Below are positions 10,011 through 21,619 of a DNA stretch of 64,000 bases, piece after piece (within the stretch, counting starts at the first letter, position 1; the number at the start of each line of letters is the position of its first letter). The DNA lies in NCBI GenBank assembly GCA_039583875.1, contig CM077158.1, positions 238,623,447 through 238,687,446 on the forward strand, written 5' to 3'. Under the pieces are notes generated by a model. It saw nothing but the letters and a program-made list of their open reading frames with translations. It had not been told where the DNA came from and ran no database searches. A program made the position numbers and the translations under genes. The stretch is from Platanthera guangdongensis (taxonomy: Eukaryota; Streptophyta; Magnoliopsida; Asparagales; Orchidaceae).

Positions 10011-12856
10011 ATGGCGATTCCCGCAGGAGCTTTGGCGGCAATGAAATTTGATACTGGTTTTGATATGGACTTCGATTCTTTCCAACATTCTGACCCCATA
10101 TTTCTTTATATTCTCGAACTGCTAGAAGAACTTCATCTCAAGGATTTCATGACCAGACGGATTAAACTCCATGGAACGGAAATCAGAGAATGAGTGTATA
10201 CATCGTCTGTTACTGAGGAAGATGTGCTGACAGGCAATATCAGGAGTACTGCTGTTCCGTTATCTCCCGCAATTCTTTCTGAAATATTTGGATTAGTAAA
10301 TGGAGAAGATGACATGGAAATGGATTCTGAAGAATTTGGTGATATGCTGAAGTTAATGGGGTTTTCAGGAAGCAGCCCTAACAAGCTGTTGAAGAAGCAA
10401 CTGTCCGCCGCCTACCAGTTTCTGGCAGACATCGTGGGAAAAATACTGATGGGCAAACACTCTGCACATGATTACATCACTCGTCACCAGTTTCTAGTTA
10501 TGTGTGCAGTGGTAAACAAGAGACATGTCCACTGGGGCACGATTTTCTTTGAGTTGATTAAGAAAAAGAACAGCAAGAAGGAAGTTTGTTTCGGAAGAAT
10601 CCTGGGGATCTTCCTCCAGGAAAAGGCTGGTGAATTAATGGTCTCCCCGTCCATTTTCATCAATGCCAGCAAGCGCCTCACATGCGCCTTGTTTGGCAGA
10701 TGGGAGAGGACTATCTCCAAGCCCTCCAAGGCTTCCTCCTCTTCCATCCCAGCTTCTGAGAGCACCAGGGCTGTGAAGGCCACTCCCCACCCTGCTGAAG
10801 AGGTCATTCCTTTTCCACCATCTCCTCCAGCACCCTTCCTCCAAAACAGACTCCTCATGTGCCTCCTCCTCCTTCATCTCCACCTCTGGACATTACCAAC
10901 ATCCCATCTCCATCCCCATCTTCCCCTCTGCAAGCAAATCAACACCCATCTCCTCCAGCTTCACCTCATGACACCCATATCCCTACACCTCCTCAGTCTC
11001 CACTTCCCCCTCATTTGTCAACCATTCCATCTTACAACATACCCACAGACACTATCATGCCAGATGCCCCCATTCCATCTGTCATTCCACCCTCCATTCC
11101 ATCCTCTTCCCCTTCCCCATTTGATCCATCTACCATCATCTCCTTGCTCACTCCCCTCATCAAATCTCTCATCCAAGAGGTCATTACACCTCTTGTGACC
11201 TCCATCAATTCTTTATCTGCCCAGATTTCTATCCTATCTGCTGCCCCCTCTTCATTCAAGGGCCTGGCTCCAGGTTCTCCTGAACCCAGGCAGGGGGAGA
11301 TGCTCTATGAAGAAGCAGCAGCAGATGCAGATGCAGCAGCAGATGCAGATGCAGCAGCAGATGCAGATGCAGCAGCAGATGCAGATGCAGCAGCAGATAC
11401 AGTAGCAGCTCCCTCTACAGCAGCAGTAGTTTCAGATACAGATACAGAACTTGATTCTGAGATGATTGAGTTTAATTTTATGGATACTGACATTGACCTA
11501 GATCAGTCAGTTGTGCAAATAAAAACTGTTGGTGATTTCCATTTAAATCCCACAGTAAATTTGTCTGTTTTATTAAGAAGTTTTGATACAACTTTTATGC
11601 AGTTTCTTCCAGCAGATTTTACTAAGCCACATTTGGCTATTGTACCCTACACCTCCCCAATAAGTCCAGCAGTTGCTAAGCAACTCTGTGACAGTTTTGC
11701 TATCCCAACTTCCATCTCTGCAGCTAGTCCAGAAGTCATTCCAGAAGATATTTCAGTACCAGTCTTTGTTATGGATGACTCACCAATGCCTGATTTGGAT
11801 GAGCTTATCCTTGCTGACATTGAAGAGCAAAACAAGGTAGCAGCTGAAAGCTCTGTCCCCATCATTTCTGTTTCCTGTTCAGTTCCCTCCTCTCTTGTTG
11901 CTGAAACTCCAGTTAATGAAACTTCTTCTTCTGCCCCTGCTCCAGCAAAAGCTGTTATTTCTGATAAAGTTTTAAAAGTTTTGGATGCTCTTTATGATAA
12001 CCCTCATGGTTCTGACAATGAAGAAGAAGATGATGATGATGATTCAGATGAAGATGCTGCCAGTAAGAAAAGGAAGATGTTAGCAAAGAAAAGGAAGACT
12101 CCTCCTCCTCCAGCTCCTAAGCCAAATCCAAATGCTGACACCCCTTACTACATTCTGCACAATGTCACTCCATACAAGGGAATACCTGCATGGATGTGGC
12201 TATCCAAGAACCAACAAAAGGAAAGAAAGAGAAGTAGGAGATATTCCCCTTCTCCAGTGCACAGATACAAGAAGAATCCTCCTCCTCCAGCAGCTGGTGC
12301 CTCTGGCTCCTCCAGCTCCCAAAGATCTGCCCCAATGCAAACATATCAGAGACAGCCAGGGAGATCTTCTGGAAGCAGCCAGCAGAGGCAGCCATCCTCA
12401 GGTAATCAGCACCAACAATATCAGCAGCAGCAGCAACAAACCTCTGAAGTACAGAAAGCTGACAGTCCAAAAAGGTCATACTCTCCTCCAATTCTATTTG
12501 AAGATCCTGAAACTGCAAATACTGCAAAAATGACCAGATTCCAGGAGTTAATTGGCTTATCTCTGATTAATAAAGCAAAGGCTGAAGGCAAAGATACATC
12601 AGGGTTAACAACCATGTCAAAGTACAGAAAAGAAGAGTTGAAAAGATTTGACAAAGGCAATAAACTGTTCAATGTTGATGATTATATGAAGCTCCATCCA
12701 GAAGCAGTTGCCCCCATAGCTACATCATTGAATATTATTGGGGCAGCTGATATGACTATGACAAAGGCTCAGGCTTCAGATTCAAAGAGAGAAATCATCT
12801 TCAAAAAACCAGGAGAAAAGAAAACTGAAGACAAACCTATGCAAAAGAAGAAGTAA
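10011..12856 (+). pseudogene. Third ORF of the Sirevirus element (env-like position)
   Basis: Reading starts at the ATG at 10011. A stop at 10191-10193 interrupts an otherwise open frame that runs to about 10850. A single-base frame change there leads into a long frame to 12856. The N-terminal ~220 residues resemble the domain found in plant-transposon proteins of unknown function (LSPAILSEIFGL, then YITRHQFLVMCAVVNKRHV). A proline-rich linker (10860-11120), alanine/aspartate repeats (11312-11406), acidic stretches, a KKRK-type basic segment (about 12065-12100) and a Q/P-rich C-terminus follow. I see no signal peptide or clear membrane anchor, so calling it an envelope gene is not supported. 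Confidence 0.65.
11312..11406 (+). repeat. 18-bp in-frame tandem repeat
   Basis: About five copies of an 18-bp unit of GCA and GAT codons encode alternating Ala and Asp-Ala blocks within the third ORF. The unit length keeps frame. Confidence 0.85.
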
Positions 12857-13042
12857 TCCTTATTTTGTTTCTTTCTGCATTTGTTTTCAAACTATGATTT
12901 TTGATTAAACAAAGTCATGTATATATATATATCTGCTGCATGTGTTGGTAATTCTCTGCCAGATATATTTCTTTTCCTGCTTTGTTTTTCTGTTTGTTTC
13001 TGTTGTGTCTCTGTTAGTGACCTCACCCAAATAGGGGGAGAT
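12857..13042 (+). other. Sirevirus 3' untranslated region and polypurine tract
   Basis: T-rich sequence with a short TA repeat (12918-12931) ends in AAATAGGGGGAGAT directly before the LTR start. The purine run is the plus-strand priming site. Confidence 0.75.
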
Positions 13043-14959
13043 TGTTGGACCCCTAGTTGATTTGGGCTAGGTTCACTGACTTAGGATGTGACTCATCATG
13101 TATAGCCATGGTCAAGTTTGTGTCCTAGAGTATAGGTCAAGTCCTTAGGTTCAATTTCAGATGGATCAGCTATCAACAAGACCATCAGAGACTCCAAACT
13201 TAGAAGTTTTCAAGACTAAGTCAAATGAGTTCGACGTTCGTCGAACTCAGCTCGACGAAAGGTGTTCTGCGCTCGACGATCGTGAGACAATTCTTGGTGC
13301 TGAGCTCGACGATCTTAGTTCTCTGTTCGACGAAGACTGAGTTTCTACATCAAGCTAAAGTCAGGACAGCTTCAGAATTTTTCTAAGTCCAGCTTCAAGC
13401 TTTGGTCGACGAATTAGATTCTGAGCTCGATGAACTTGGACCTCAAGTTCTCAACTTCTCAGGTCGACGAAGTCAGCTTCTCAGGTCGACGAATGTAGTA
13501 CTCTACTCGACGATTTTTGAATTCAGAGGATCTGTGTCGACACTTAGGGTTTGTGTTGACACCAGACAATTTGTGTCGACACCAGACAATTAGTGTCGAC
13601 ACCAGACAATTTATGTCGACACCAGAAGATTTGAGTCGACATCAAGATCAATCAGTCGACACCAACTTATGTCGACACAGAATATCAGCAGATGCAGAAT
13701 ATTTGGCTAAGTCCACAATCTTTCTTCACTTGACGAATCTGGATCTCAGCTCGACGAATGAAGACTGTCTGTTCGACAAATGAAGATTGTCTGGTCGACG
13801 AACTCAAGCTCAGCTCGACGAACTCAAGCTCAGCTCGACGAACTTAAGCTCAGCTCGACAAACTCAAACTCAGCTCGACGAATTGTGTTCTTCGTTCGAC
13901 GATTCCAGACTAGGTCTTCTCCAGTTTTCCGTCCCGTTTTTTGGCGATGATTCCAAAGTTATTAATGTCTGATCTTCTCGGAATGTTACCGTTAGAACGC
14001 GCATTGACTATGGACTATTACATGCCGTTTTTCCATGGGACAGTTGGGGAAATCATTGATTGCCGCTTCCTTCCCAGGCCGACTGCATTTACTGCTTAAG
14101 ATTTAAAATTTCCAGTGTGTTCTTCAGTCAGAAGAAGTAAGAAAAAGAAAGAATCAAGTACTACTACACAGTCATACAGACATACAGTGATACACACAGA
14201 CAATCTGACAGACACACTAAGATTGCACAGAAGAACAATCATTCAGAAATCTAAAGTTTTACTGCAATCAGCCTAAGCAAAGAACATCTTGAAGAAGAAG
14301 AAGAAGAACAACAACCAAATACAATCAAGAGTCTTCTTCCTTCAACTCTACAGGACAACTTCAAAAGACAACAAATTAATCAATCTGTCAAAGAAGTTCC
14401 TGAAGCATCTCTGGTCCAGGCATTCTAGGTCTTTGAAGACCTATCACCCTGAAGCAGTGCTCCAGCATTCCTGATACATTCAAGATCTCAGGGGGAGCAA
14501 ATCTGCTAACATCAATTCACAGTCTTCTCAGTTGCTATTGAGAAAGAGAAAACACCATCACCTCTTTTCCAACTGTTGTACAGGGTTTTAATTCCCTTCA
14601 AAATTATTCTGGTTGCAAGTCTCCTTCCAAAAGACTCGAGGTTTTGGTTTTTGAGCACCTGAACAAAAGCTCATTGGTGTCAGACACCTGATCAAAAACC
14701 TGAGTGGATTCCTACCAGGGTGGTAGAAGAGTGGATGTACCCAGGTTGGGGAACCACTATAAAATTTCTTGTGTCGTCTGGTTGCCCTTTATTTTTGTTT
14801 TGGCTGTGATCTGTGATTGTTTAGGTTGCTGTGCTTAGTTTATTTTATTTGCTGACTTGTTCACCTAGGCTTACAACAAAAGTTGTAAAAAGTTAGAAGA
14901 GAGCACAATACTCTATTCACCCCCCCTCTAGAGTATTTCAGATCTAACCTGCACTTTCA
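13043..14959 (+). repeat. 3' LTR of the Sirevirus-like element
   Basis: Near-identical to 2276-4163, 29 bp longer, mainly because of one extra ~24-bp GTCGACAC unit (near 13550-13600). It is followed by CTCCG, a near match to the 5' flank CTTCG. Confidence 0.9.
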
Positions 14960-15974
14960 CTCCGACTTCTTTAATTTTCTTCATTTTTTATTCGTGGGTT
15001 TATTGAGTAACTCTATCAAGAGTACATCATTATGTTACATTGAAAACTTCTTAGGCCCTGTTTTGGATTCCGGCGGCGCTCCAGTGCAATACATGTCACC
15101 GCAATGCCTGCTCATCGCCCTGTTTATTTTTCCGCCTTATCTGCCTCTGTTCCGATGCAACAACCCAGCAAACTGAGGTTTACCGCTGTCCGCAAACTCG
15201 CCCCCTCCCTCTTGTGTGGATCTCCGGTGCGATCATCTCCCTTTCCCACCGCCGCCGGAGTCCCAAAACAGAGCCTTAATATTGATAAAAATTTTATATA
15301 GCCTGTACATGCATAAGTCTAACTGTCTAAGTGATTGATTCATAGTTAAAATATTTAGTTTTCCAGATTTATGCTTCCATCATAAATTATTATTAGGACA
15401 TGGATAGTGCTATCTGAAAAATATTTGTTGCATGAATGTTGAATTTGGATGTCAAAGAAAATCTAATCAAATATGCTATTCTTAAATATTTTTTTGTTGA
15501 AGTGCCAAAGAAAAATACCCTTGACTAATAATTATAATACCACAAATTTTCTTAAACCGAACTACTTTTGAAACTCTATAATGCAATCTGCTAATTTAAA
15601 AATTTCTTTGAACAATATTGAGTTTCATGAAAGCATGTTTGGTTGACTTTTAAATAACCCTCAATACTTTAGTTGTCATACATCAGTTTTCTTAATGGAG
15701 TAGTTGTCTTATTTGCCAAACTCTGTTCTGCCATGTTAAAAAGCATTATCATGAAATACAAAACTTCGGATGTGAATTGATCAATTACCAGACAATCAAT
15801 TTTTATAGTTTTTAAATCTTTTTCATGCACTTAATAGAAATTCTTGATTTGCTTTCTATTGTAAAGTGTTTAGTTACTCCACGTGCTTTTGCTGTTCGTT
15901 TTACTATCATGGATCACTTTAGTTTTAATCGGTTTTGGTAATATTTTCTAATATATTTTTTGACGTTCTATCAG
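14960..15974 (+). other. Intron sequence upstream of the histone deacetylase exon
   Basis: AT-rich DNA without a coding signal ends in TTCTATCAG, a splice acceptor. Short open frames at 14994-15301 have no recognisable homology. A GC-richer block (15060-15290), starting near CCTGTTTTGGATTC and ending near CAAAACAGAGCC, has ends like the Harbinger MITE termini at 18093 and 18535, so it may be a decayed relative of that MITE. Confidence 0.5.
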
Positions 15975-16415
15975 CGTGTGCTATATGTCGACATTGATAT
16001 ACACCATGGAGATGGCGTGGAGGAGGCCTTCTACACAACTGACAGAGTAATGACAGTTTCTTTCCACAAATTTGGAGATTATTTTCCCGGAACTGGAGAT
16101 ATACGAGATATTGGATTTGGGAAAGGGAAATACTATGCTGTAAATGTTCCCTTGGATGATGGGATTGATGATGAAAGCTACCAATCCCTTTTCAAACCCA
16201 TAGTGGCTAAGGTTATGGAAGTTTTCCGGCCTGGTGCTGTAGTTCTTCAGTGTGGTGCCGACTCTCTATCCGGAGACCGGTTAGGTTGTTTCAACCTTTC
16301 TGTAAAAGGACATGGGGAGTGCGTGCGATATATGCGATCATTTAATGTGCCATTGCTTCTTCTTGGTGGTGGTGGGTATACGATTAGAAATGTTGCTCGA
16401 TGTTGGTGTTATGAG
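15975..16415 (+). CDS. Class I (RPD3-type) histone deacetylase, catalytic exon
   Basis: This exon encodes 147 residues of the zinc-dependent deacetylase that removes acetyl groups from histone lysines in nuclear repressor complexes. It begins at an acceptor (TATCAG|CGT) and ends at a donor (TATGAG|GTAATG), both phase 0. Visible active-site features are the zinc ligands in [11 protein letters not shown] and [10 protein letters not shown], and the catalytic Tyr in [15 protein letters not shown]. The sequence is uninterrupted and close to plant HDA19/HDA6 proteins. Earlier exons, which should hold the His-His dyad, are not in the window. The ATG at 15960 lies in the intron and is not a start. 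Confidence 0.95.
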
Positions 16416-16472
16416 GTAATGTTAAAGATCAGATTGTGTCGATTTTTTTTTAACTTTATTCTATCATGCTAA

Positions 16473-16575
16473 AGATAGAATAAAGTTATTGTGCCCTATC
16501 TTTTGTCATAATCTCACTAATGCCTTAAGTACATCATGTCTTTCTTTATAGTTTAAGGCTTGAGTGTTGTTGTTG
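16473..16575 (+). mobile_element. Small LINE insertion with inverted 5' part
   Basis: An 18-bp direct repeat beginning TTTATTCTATC flanks the insert at 16455-16472 and 16576-16593. Inside, about 16488-16553 matches the LINE at 17545-17610 in antisense orientation. The end (about 16554-16575) is the LINE 3' end in sense orientation with a TTG-repeat tail. An inverted 5' part joined to a sense 3' end is the signature of twin priming. Confidence 0.8.
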
Positions 16576-16618
16576 TTTATTCTATCATGCTAACACTTTT
16601 AAATGTTGCTTTCTTCAT

Positions 16619-16699
16619 TTAACTTTATATTGCCAATTGTTATCAACCACTTTATATTGCCAATTGTTATCAACCACTTTATATTGCCAATTGTTATCA
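16619..16699. repeat. 27-bp minisatellite, three units
   Basis: Three tandem copies of an AT-rich 27-bp unit containing TTTATATTGCCAATTG lie within the deacetylase intron. Confidence 0.85.
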
Positions 16700-17063
16700 A
16701 TAAAATTAATTAAGGTTTCCCAATGTGCTCTTTTTCATTTAGATTTATTGGTGTGGAGAGTTTCTTGCCCTTGAGATATTGAGTTTTACAGATTCTTTCT
16801 ATTCATTATGTACTATACGGAAATGTAATGGTATATATTACCTAGATGCATGTAAAATCCCAAAATAAATGAGCTTCTGATATTTATTTGCAACTATTTT
16901 TGATTTGGAATGATAAAAAAAATCATTTTAAGCACTGTTATGAGCCTCTAACTGGCTTGCCTGATTGTTATTTCTTTGTTTACTTTAATGCTATCTGATC
17001 CACCTTTTTTTATTTATTCTGTTCAGCTCTGTTCTTATTTTTGGTATTTTGCCATCTCTGCAG

Positions 17064-17294
17064 ACAGGTGTTGCTCTTGGTGTAGAATTGAAGGACAAGG
17101 TACCCGAACACGAGTACTATGGTTATTTTGGTCCAGACTATAATCTTCATGTTACACCAAGTAATATGGAAAACAAGAATTCTCGCAAATTATTAGATGA
17201 TATTAGGGCCAATGTTCTTGAAACTCTTTCAAAGCTCCAACATGCTCCAAGTGTTCAATTTCAAGAAAGGCCTCCAGATATGGAATTTGAAGAG
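17064..17294 (+). CDS. Class I histone deacetylase, following exon
   Basis: Seventy-seven residues, phase 0 at both ends, join directly to the previous exon across a 648-bp intron. Family landmarks are TGVALGVEL, EHEYYGYFGPDY, NMENKNSRK and LQHAPSVQFQERPPD, the end of the catalytic domain of plant RPD3-type enzymes. It ends PDMEFEE before GTAGAA. Plant relatives continue with an acidic tail. The matching acidic exon here is probably 44335-44453. Confidence 0.94.
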
Positions 17295-17473
17295 GTAGAA
17301 ATTCCATATATTTCCTCCATAAGTTTTTTCCTAGTAGGGTTTCTAATTTAATTTGTTGCATTATGTAAGCTCATTTGAATATTATGCTGCTAGTGCTTGA
17401 ACATGACCATATGCTTCAATTGATGACTTGCTAGTCACATCTGGTAGAACCGATGACCACTAATATGACTGAG

Positions 17474-18612
17474 TTACAACAACAACACTCAAGCCTTTAT
17501 CGCACTATAGTGGGGTCGGCTATATGGATCCTTTGTCTCCATTGTGCCCTATCTTTTGTCATAATCTCACTAATGCCTAAGTACATCATGTCTTTCCTTA
17601 TAGTTTCATTCCAGGTCTTTATTGGTCTACCCCTCCCTCGTTTAACATGTTTAGTGACTAGACTCTCACACCGCCTAGCAGGTGCCTCTAATGGTCTTCT
17701 TTATACGTGTCCAAACCATCTTAGTCAAGCTTCTCACATCTTCTCTGCAATTAGTGCTACTCATATCTTATCACTAATACATTCACTCCTAATTTTATAC
17801 AGTCTCGTGTGTCCACACATCCACCTAAGCATTCTCATCTCCGCAACTCCCATTTTTTGCTTATGTATACAATTCACTGCCCAACACTCAGAACCATAGA
17901 GCATCGCTGGTCTAATTGCAGTACGGTAAAACTTGCCCTTAAGTTTTAATGGTACTTTACGATCACATAAGATCCTTGACGCACCTCTCCACTTCAACCA
18001 ACCCGCTTGGATTCTGTGTCACATCTTTATCAATACCTCCGTCTTTTTGAACCATCGATCCAAGATATTTAAAACACTCATCACCCAACTTAGGGTCTGT
18101 TTGGCGCAGCTCTGGCGGCTGGAAAATCTCTATTCCAGCCGCCAGAGCTGCTTTATATGTGTTTGGGACAGCTCCTTGTGATGAGCTTTTCAAAAATCTG
18201 GAGCTTTTTTGCAGCTTTTCAGAAATCTCCCCCCCCAGCTTCTGCTCCTGCAAAATAGCTTTCTCTCTCACAGGTTTTGAAAATCTAAAGGTTTCTTCAG
18301 TTGGAACATGCTTAGAGGCCGGACGGCCTTCCTCCGGCGATTCCGAGCCCCGGACGGCCTTCCTCCGGCGATTCCGAGCCCCTGACGTCCTTCCTCCGAC
18401 GATTCCGAGCGCACTTCTGCACAGAACACCCAAACACGCTGTAGCTTTTCAAAACTGCTCCCCAGAGATCTATTTTAAAACAGCTCTATCCGGACAGCAG
18501 CTTTTCAATCCGCCAGAGCTGTCCCAAACAGAGCCTTAATAACGAAGTCATCCGTCCTTCTTGCACTGCTAAATATAAGCTTCATATACTCCGTCTTTTT
18601 CTTGCTTTTGTT
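17474..18612 (-). mobile_element. 5'-truncated LINE, interrupted by a MITE
   Basis: Read on the minus strand the element begins near 18612, is broken by the MITE at 18093-18535, and ends near 17474 with a TTG-repeat tail. The open peptide carries the C-terminal part of a non-LTR reverse transcriptase: FKYLGSMVQKDG (about 18050), KLKGKFYRTAIRPAMLYGSE (about 17900) and KMGVAEMRMLRWMCGHTR (about 17800). Frameshifts and stops make it dead. The 3' untranslated part (17474-17545) is shared with the small insertion at 16473. Confidence 0.88.
18093..18535. mobile_element. Harbinger-type MITE (443 bp)
   Basis: The terminal inverted repeats begin GGGTCTGTTTGG on the left and end CCAAACAGAGCC on the right. 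The element is flanked by TTA at 18090-18092 and 18536-18538, the PIF/Harbinger target duplication. Its right 120 bp match, in inverse, the first 120 bp of the full-length element at 18703. A ~38-bp tandem duplication lies at about 18320-18390. It has no coding capacity. Confidence 0.9.
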
Positions 18613-19088
18613 ACATGACTATATAAGTTATTATGTATAAATTTAGCAGCATTTGTTACCATGTTAACACTTCCCTCTGAAGTTACTGAGAAGGTTTCTT
18701 TAGGGTCTGTTTGGGACAGCTCTGGCGGATTGAAAAGCTGCTGTCCGGATATAGCTGTTTTAAAATAGATCTCTGGGAAGCAGTTTTGAAAAGCTGCAGA
18801 GTGTTTGGTTGTTCTGTGCAGAAGTGCTCTTTGAAGAGTGATTTTCTATTTTTAGCTGTTTGGAGAAATAACTTTTGGAAGCTGTTTTTAAAATATATAA
18901 ATGTATAAAAATAGCTGATAACATGAGTTTTTTTACATAGTTCTAGAAAATAGGAAAAAAAGTCTTCCAACATCCGACAACTGTTTTTTCCAATCCTTCC
19001 GATCACTTGTTCAAAAATAATTTGATATGAATCAAATTTTTGGTAATTTAAAATCATTTAAATTTTTAGTACAAGATATATCAAATTT

Positions 19089-20438
19089 TTACCTGCGCGC
19101 ACTATATATTTCTTCGGCAATGCTATCTCGTACTGTAGACATATGTTCTGCTCCAGCAGCATCACACACATCGCCTTCAATATCATCCTCTGCCGCAGGG
19201 TCTTCATCCTCTGCGGGAACGAAAGAAGACTCATCAACATCACAAGCATTAAACTCAGGGTCCCAGCGAGACGGATGTCTCCGAATGAAGTTATGTAAGG
19301 CCATTGTCACTAGCACTATGGAACGCTGTTTCTTGAAGTTGTACTGTGCCATTTTGCTCAAAATGTGCCACTTTTTTTTTCATACTCCAAACGTTCGCTC
19401 GGTCACGCTGCGAAGAGATGAATGCGCCTTATTGAAATGTTCTTGCCTTCCTTGTACAGGCCGACTCCCACGGACAAAGTCTGTCAAGTGATATCTTGTT
19501 TCTGGATACGGCTTCAAATAACCCATCTTTAGCGGTTATCCAACATTTACTAAGTAATATTTATCTGCATTTATTTGGTTTGTTAAACAGGTATACATTA
19601 TGAAATATGAAAAATTTGAATGAATGTAAGCATATTGATTAGTATACCTTGTGGGGGATGCGAAAAATGCAATCTATCGTCTGCTAATGCGCGCACGAAA
19701 ATGCGACTATCATGAGCAGATCCCTCCCATACAGCCAGGACAAATGTAAAATACATGTTAAAATCACAGACTGTCATTACATTTTGCGTCGTCGTTTCAT
19801 GACGTCCTATGTATCGCACTTGATCTTCTACGGGTATCCTCGCATCAACATGTGTACCATCAATGACACCAACGCAATCCTTGAAGAATGACATGTAACG
19901 AGGATCATATCTTATCTCAGCCGAAATATCTCTGACGGTCAATATGCTTTATAACATCAATTGAGAGTAACAAAAGAAATCTAAGCACTTTCGAAAAATA
20001 TCTACTAATTGTTTCGGTCGAGTGCTGGAACCGTTCTTTCGTTAATCTAACGGAACCTCGTTGTGCTAAGATATACAATGTAATCCCTAGAACTTCTCTT
20101 GATGACGTCCGCTGTGATCCTTGAAGTTCATGATCTGCTTCAAGTTTATGAAGTAAATCTATGAAAATGCGCTTCGACATCCTAAATGCATCATGCATCC
20201 TATCTGGATGTCCTTCTAGTAACTGTTTGATGTATTTCACACCTGTTTGGGTAGATGTCATGCATGGGCGTGTGTCTCGAACATAATAATTCATCCTCTC
20301 GATCGATGACATAACTACACGGCAATACTCTATATATTGTGTCCGCTCTGGTAAAAGACTTGTTGAATCCCCAGAATCTTCAGGGGAGGAGTCCTGCTCT
20401 TCCATTATTGTACCTGCATTTAAAGCATCACAGAACAT
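19089..20438 (-). pseudogene. Harbinger DDE transposase
   Basis: The gene reads from ATG at 20438. The N-terminal region (20438-19917) includes RMSKRIFIDLLHKLE and the helix-turn-helix-like region of PIF transposases. The catalytic core follows after a frame change near 19930: CVGVIDGTHVDARIP (first Asp), FVLAVWEGSAHDSRIF (second Asp) and, after a probable ~100-bp intron starting GTATAC near 19649, a VTERTFGV block (catalytic Glu, about 19385-19405). An in-frame TGA replaces the Trp expected after FGV. The C-terminal acidic part (19361-19089) has the ALHNFIRRH motif. Frameshift and stop make it inactive. Confidence 0.88.
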
Positions 20439-20589
20439 TTATCATAATCTATATAAAGATAGTAACAAAACAACTATTGTAGTTTCGAGGTCTAATATTA
20501 ATCATCAAGAGGTACAACATCAAAAAGTAAACAAAAACTTCATAGTGTTCTCCATGCCGAGGAATAACAGGAAATATAGATCTAGGTAT

Positions 20590-21480
20590 GCACGTATTAC
20601 TGAGCCCTCTTCTCGTACGCCTTCATAATCTACCAAACCCGCATATCTTCTGGGATACTCATGAAGATCTCCCTAGTGGTCTTGTCCCTGATGTGTTCGA
20701 GAGCAAAGTAATATAGATTCAGGTTTGCCCGTAGCTCTGGGCTACTGGAGATTAACTCCACCACCTCTTTGACTGTAACAACTGGTGGAGGCTTCACAGC
20801 TAGAGTGGATTGATGTAAATCTGACATCAAAGAAAATGTCATTCCTTTGTCTTCCCGATCTTTCTTCTTTTACTTGCCGAGGAAGACGCATTCACAGGAG
20901 GTGATGAAACACCTCCTATATCTTCAGGACCACCTTGATTGTTTTCAATGTTATCTGTTATATCATCATCTTCCAACTGGATCCTCCCCACTTCCGGTGA
21001 CAAACTCCCAATTGAAGGAGCTCATGAGTCTTTTCCAGTTGCGACAACCTGACTGAACATAGTGTTCAGTTTCTCTTCCAACTCAGGTGCAATACCTCCG
21101 TATCAAAATTTTTTCGCCGCTGGAACAACCTATTATTATCAATATGTCAATAATAAAAACTAATTTTAAAAACTGTCAATAAAAAAATCTATCAATAATA
21201 AAAACTAATTTTATGAAATCAAACATGAATTTGTTCTGACTTTAATCTTCTCTGCCCACCATTCTTCTGATGCAGCAATAGTTCTCTTGTCTGGATCCCA
21301 ACCTAAACCAGTCTCGCCATGTTTCAGCTCCTTCCATAACTTTCAATCCTTATTCAAATGATCCAATTTATTTTTCATTTGCAATCGATCGTAGCTTTTC
21401 TCGGTTCGTTTTTTAAACCACACAATCAAACTTTTCCACCCTTCTTTGCTAAAGTGGGTGGTGGGCCGATTCCTCTAACC
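20590..21480 (-). pseudogene. Harbinger Myb/SANT-like DNA-binding protein
   Basis: The minus strand from 21480 encodes the Myb/SANT-like domain of the second Harbinger protein: HFSKEGWKSL, LQMKNKLDHLNKD, LWKELKHGETGLGWDPDKRT and EEWWAEKIKV (down to about 21240). A TGA sits where Trp is expected after LNKD. After an intron-like AT-rich stretch (21130-21235), an acidic segment and a basic KRRKIGK-like run follow (21120-20860). The C-terminal helical part is at 20842-20630 (VVELISSSPELRANLNLYYF). A frameshift near 20845 separates the parts. The family assists transposase nuclear import and end binding. Confidence 0.75.
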
Positions 21481-21619
21481 AATCTCTTTTATGCAGAGAT
21501 CACAAAATAATATCACTTCGACTGACTCTCAACTCGCTACGATTCCTCCTTCCTTTGGTTTTACCATTATGATATAAACTAATAAAATTAAAATAACAAT
21601 TACTAATCAAAATCCTAGC

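Larger units (their letters stand above)
2276..14959 (+). mobile_element. Sirevirus-like Ty1/copia retrotransposon, structurally complete
   Basis: The element has LTRs of 1888 and 1917 bp, primer site TGGTATCAGA at 4166-4175, gag-pol, a third ORF between pol and the 3' LTR, and a polypurine tract before the 3' LTR. Long LTRs plus an extra ORF after RNase H are typical of the Sirevirus (SIRE/Maximus) lineage of copia elements. The LTRs differ at few positions, yet gag and pol contain many stop codons. Several are TGG to TGA changes in both parts. This copy probably moved recently using proteins from another copy. Confidence 0.88.
16416..17063 (+). other. Histone deacetylase intron with a LINE scrap and a minisatellite
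   Basis: A 648-bp intron from GTAATG to CTCTGCAG. It contains a twin-primed LINE fragment flanked by an 18-bp target duplication and a 27-bp unit repeated three times. Confidence 0.9.

Noticed and set aside
10635..10883. Minus-strand frames opposite the third Sirevirus ORF
   Set aside because: Shadows of a proline-rich sense frame.
15960..15974. ATG at 15960 as start of the histone deacetylase
   Set aside because: The triplet lies before a good acceptor (TATCAG), and the protein family needs about 170 more N-terminal residues from earlier exons.
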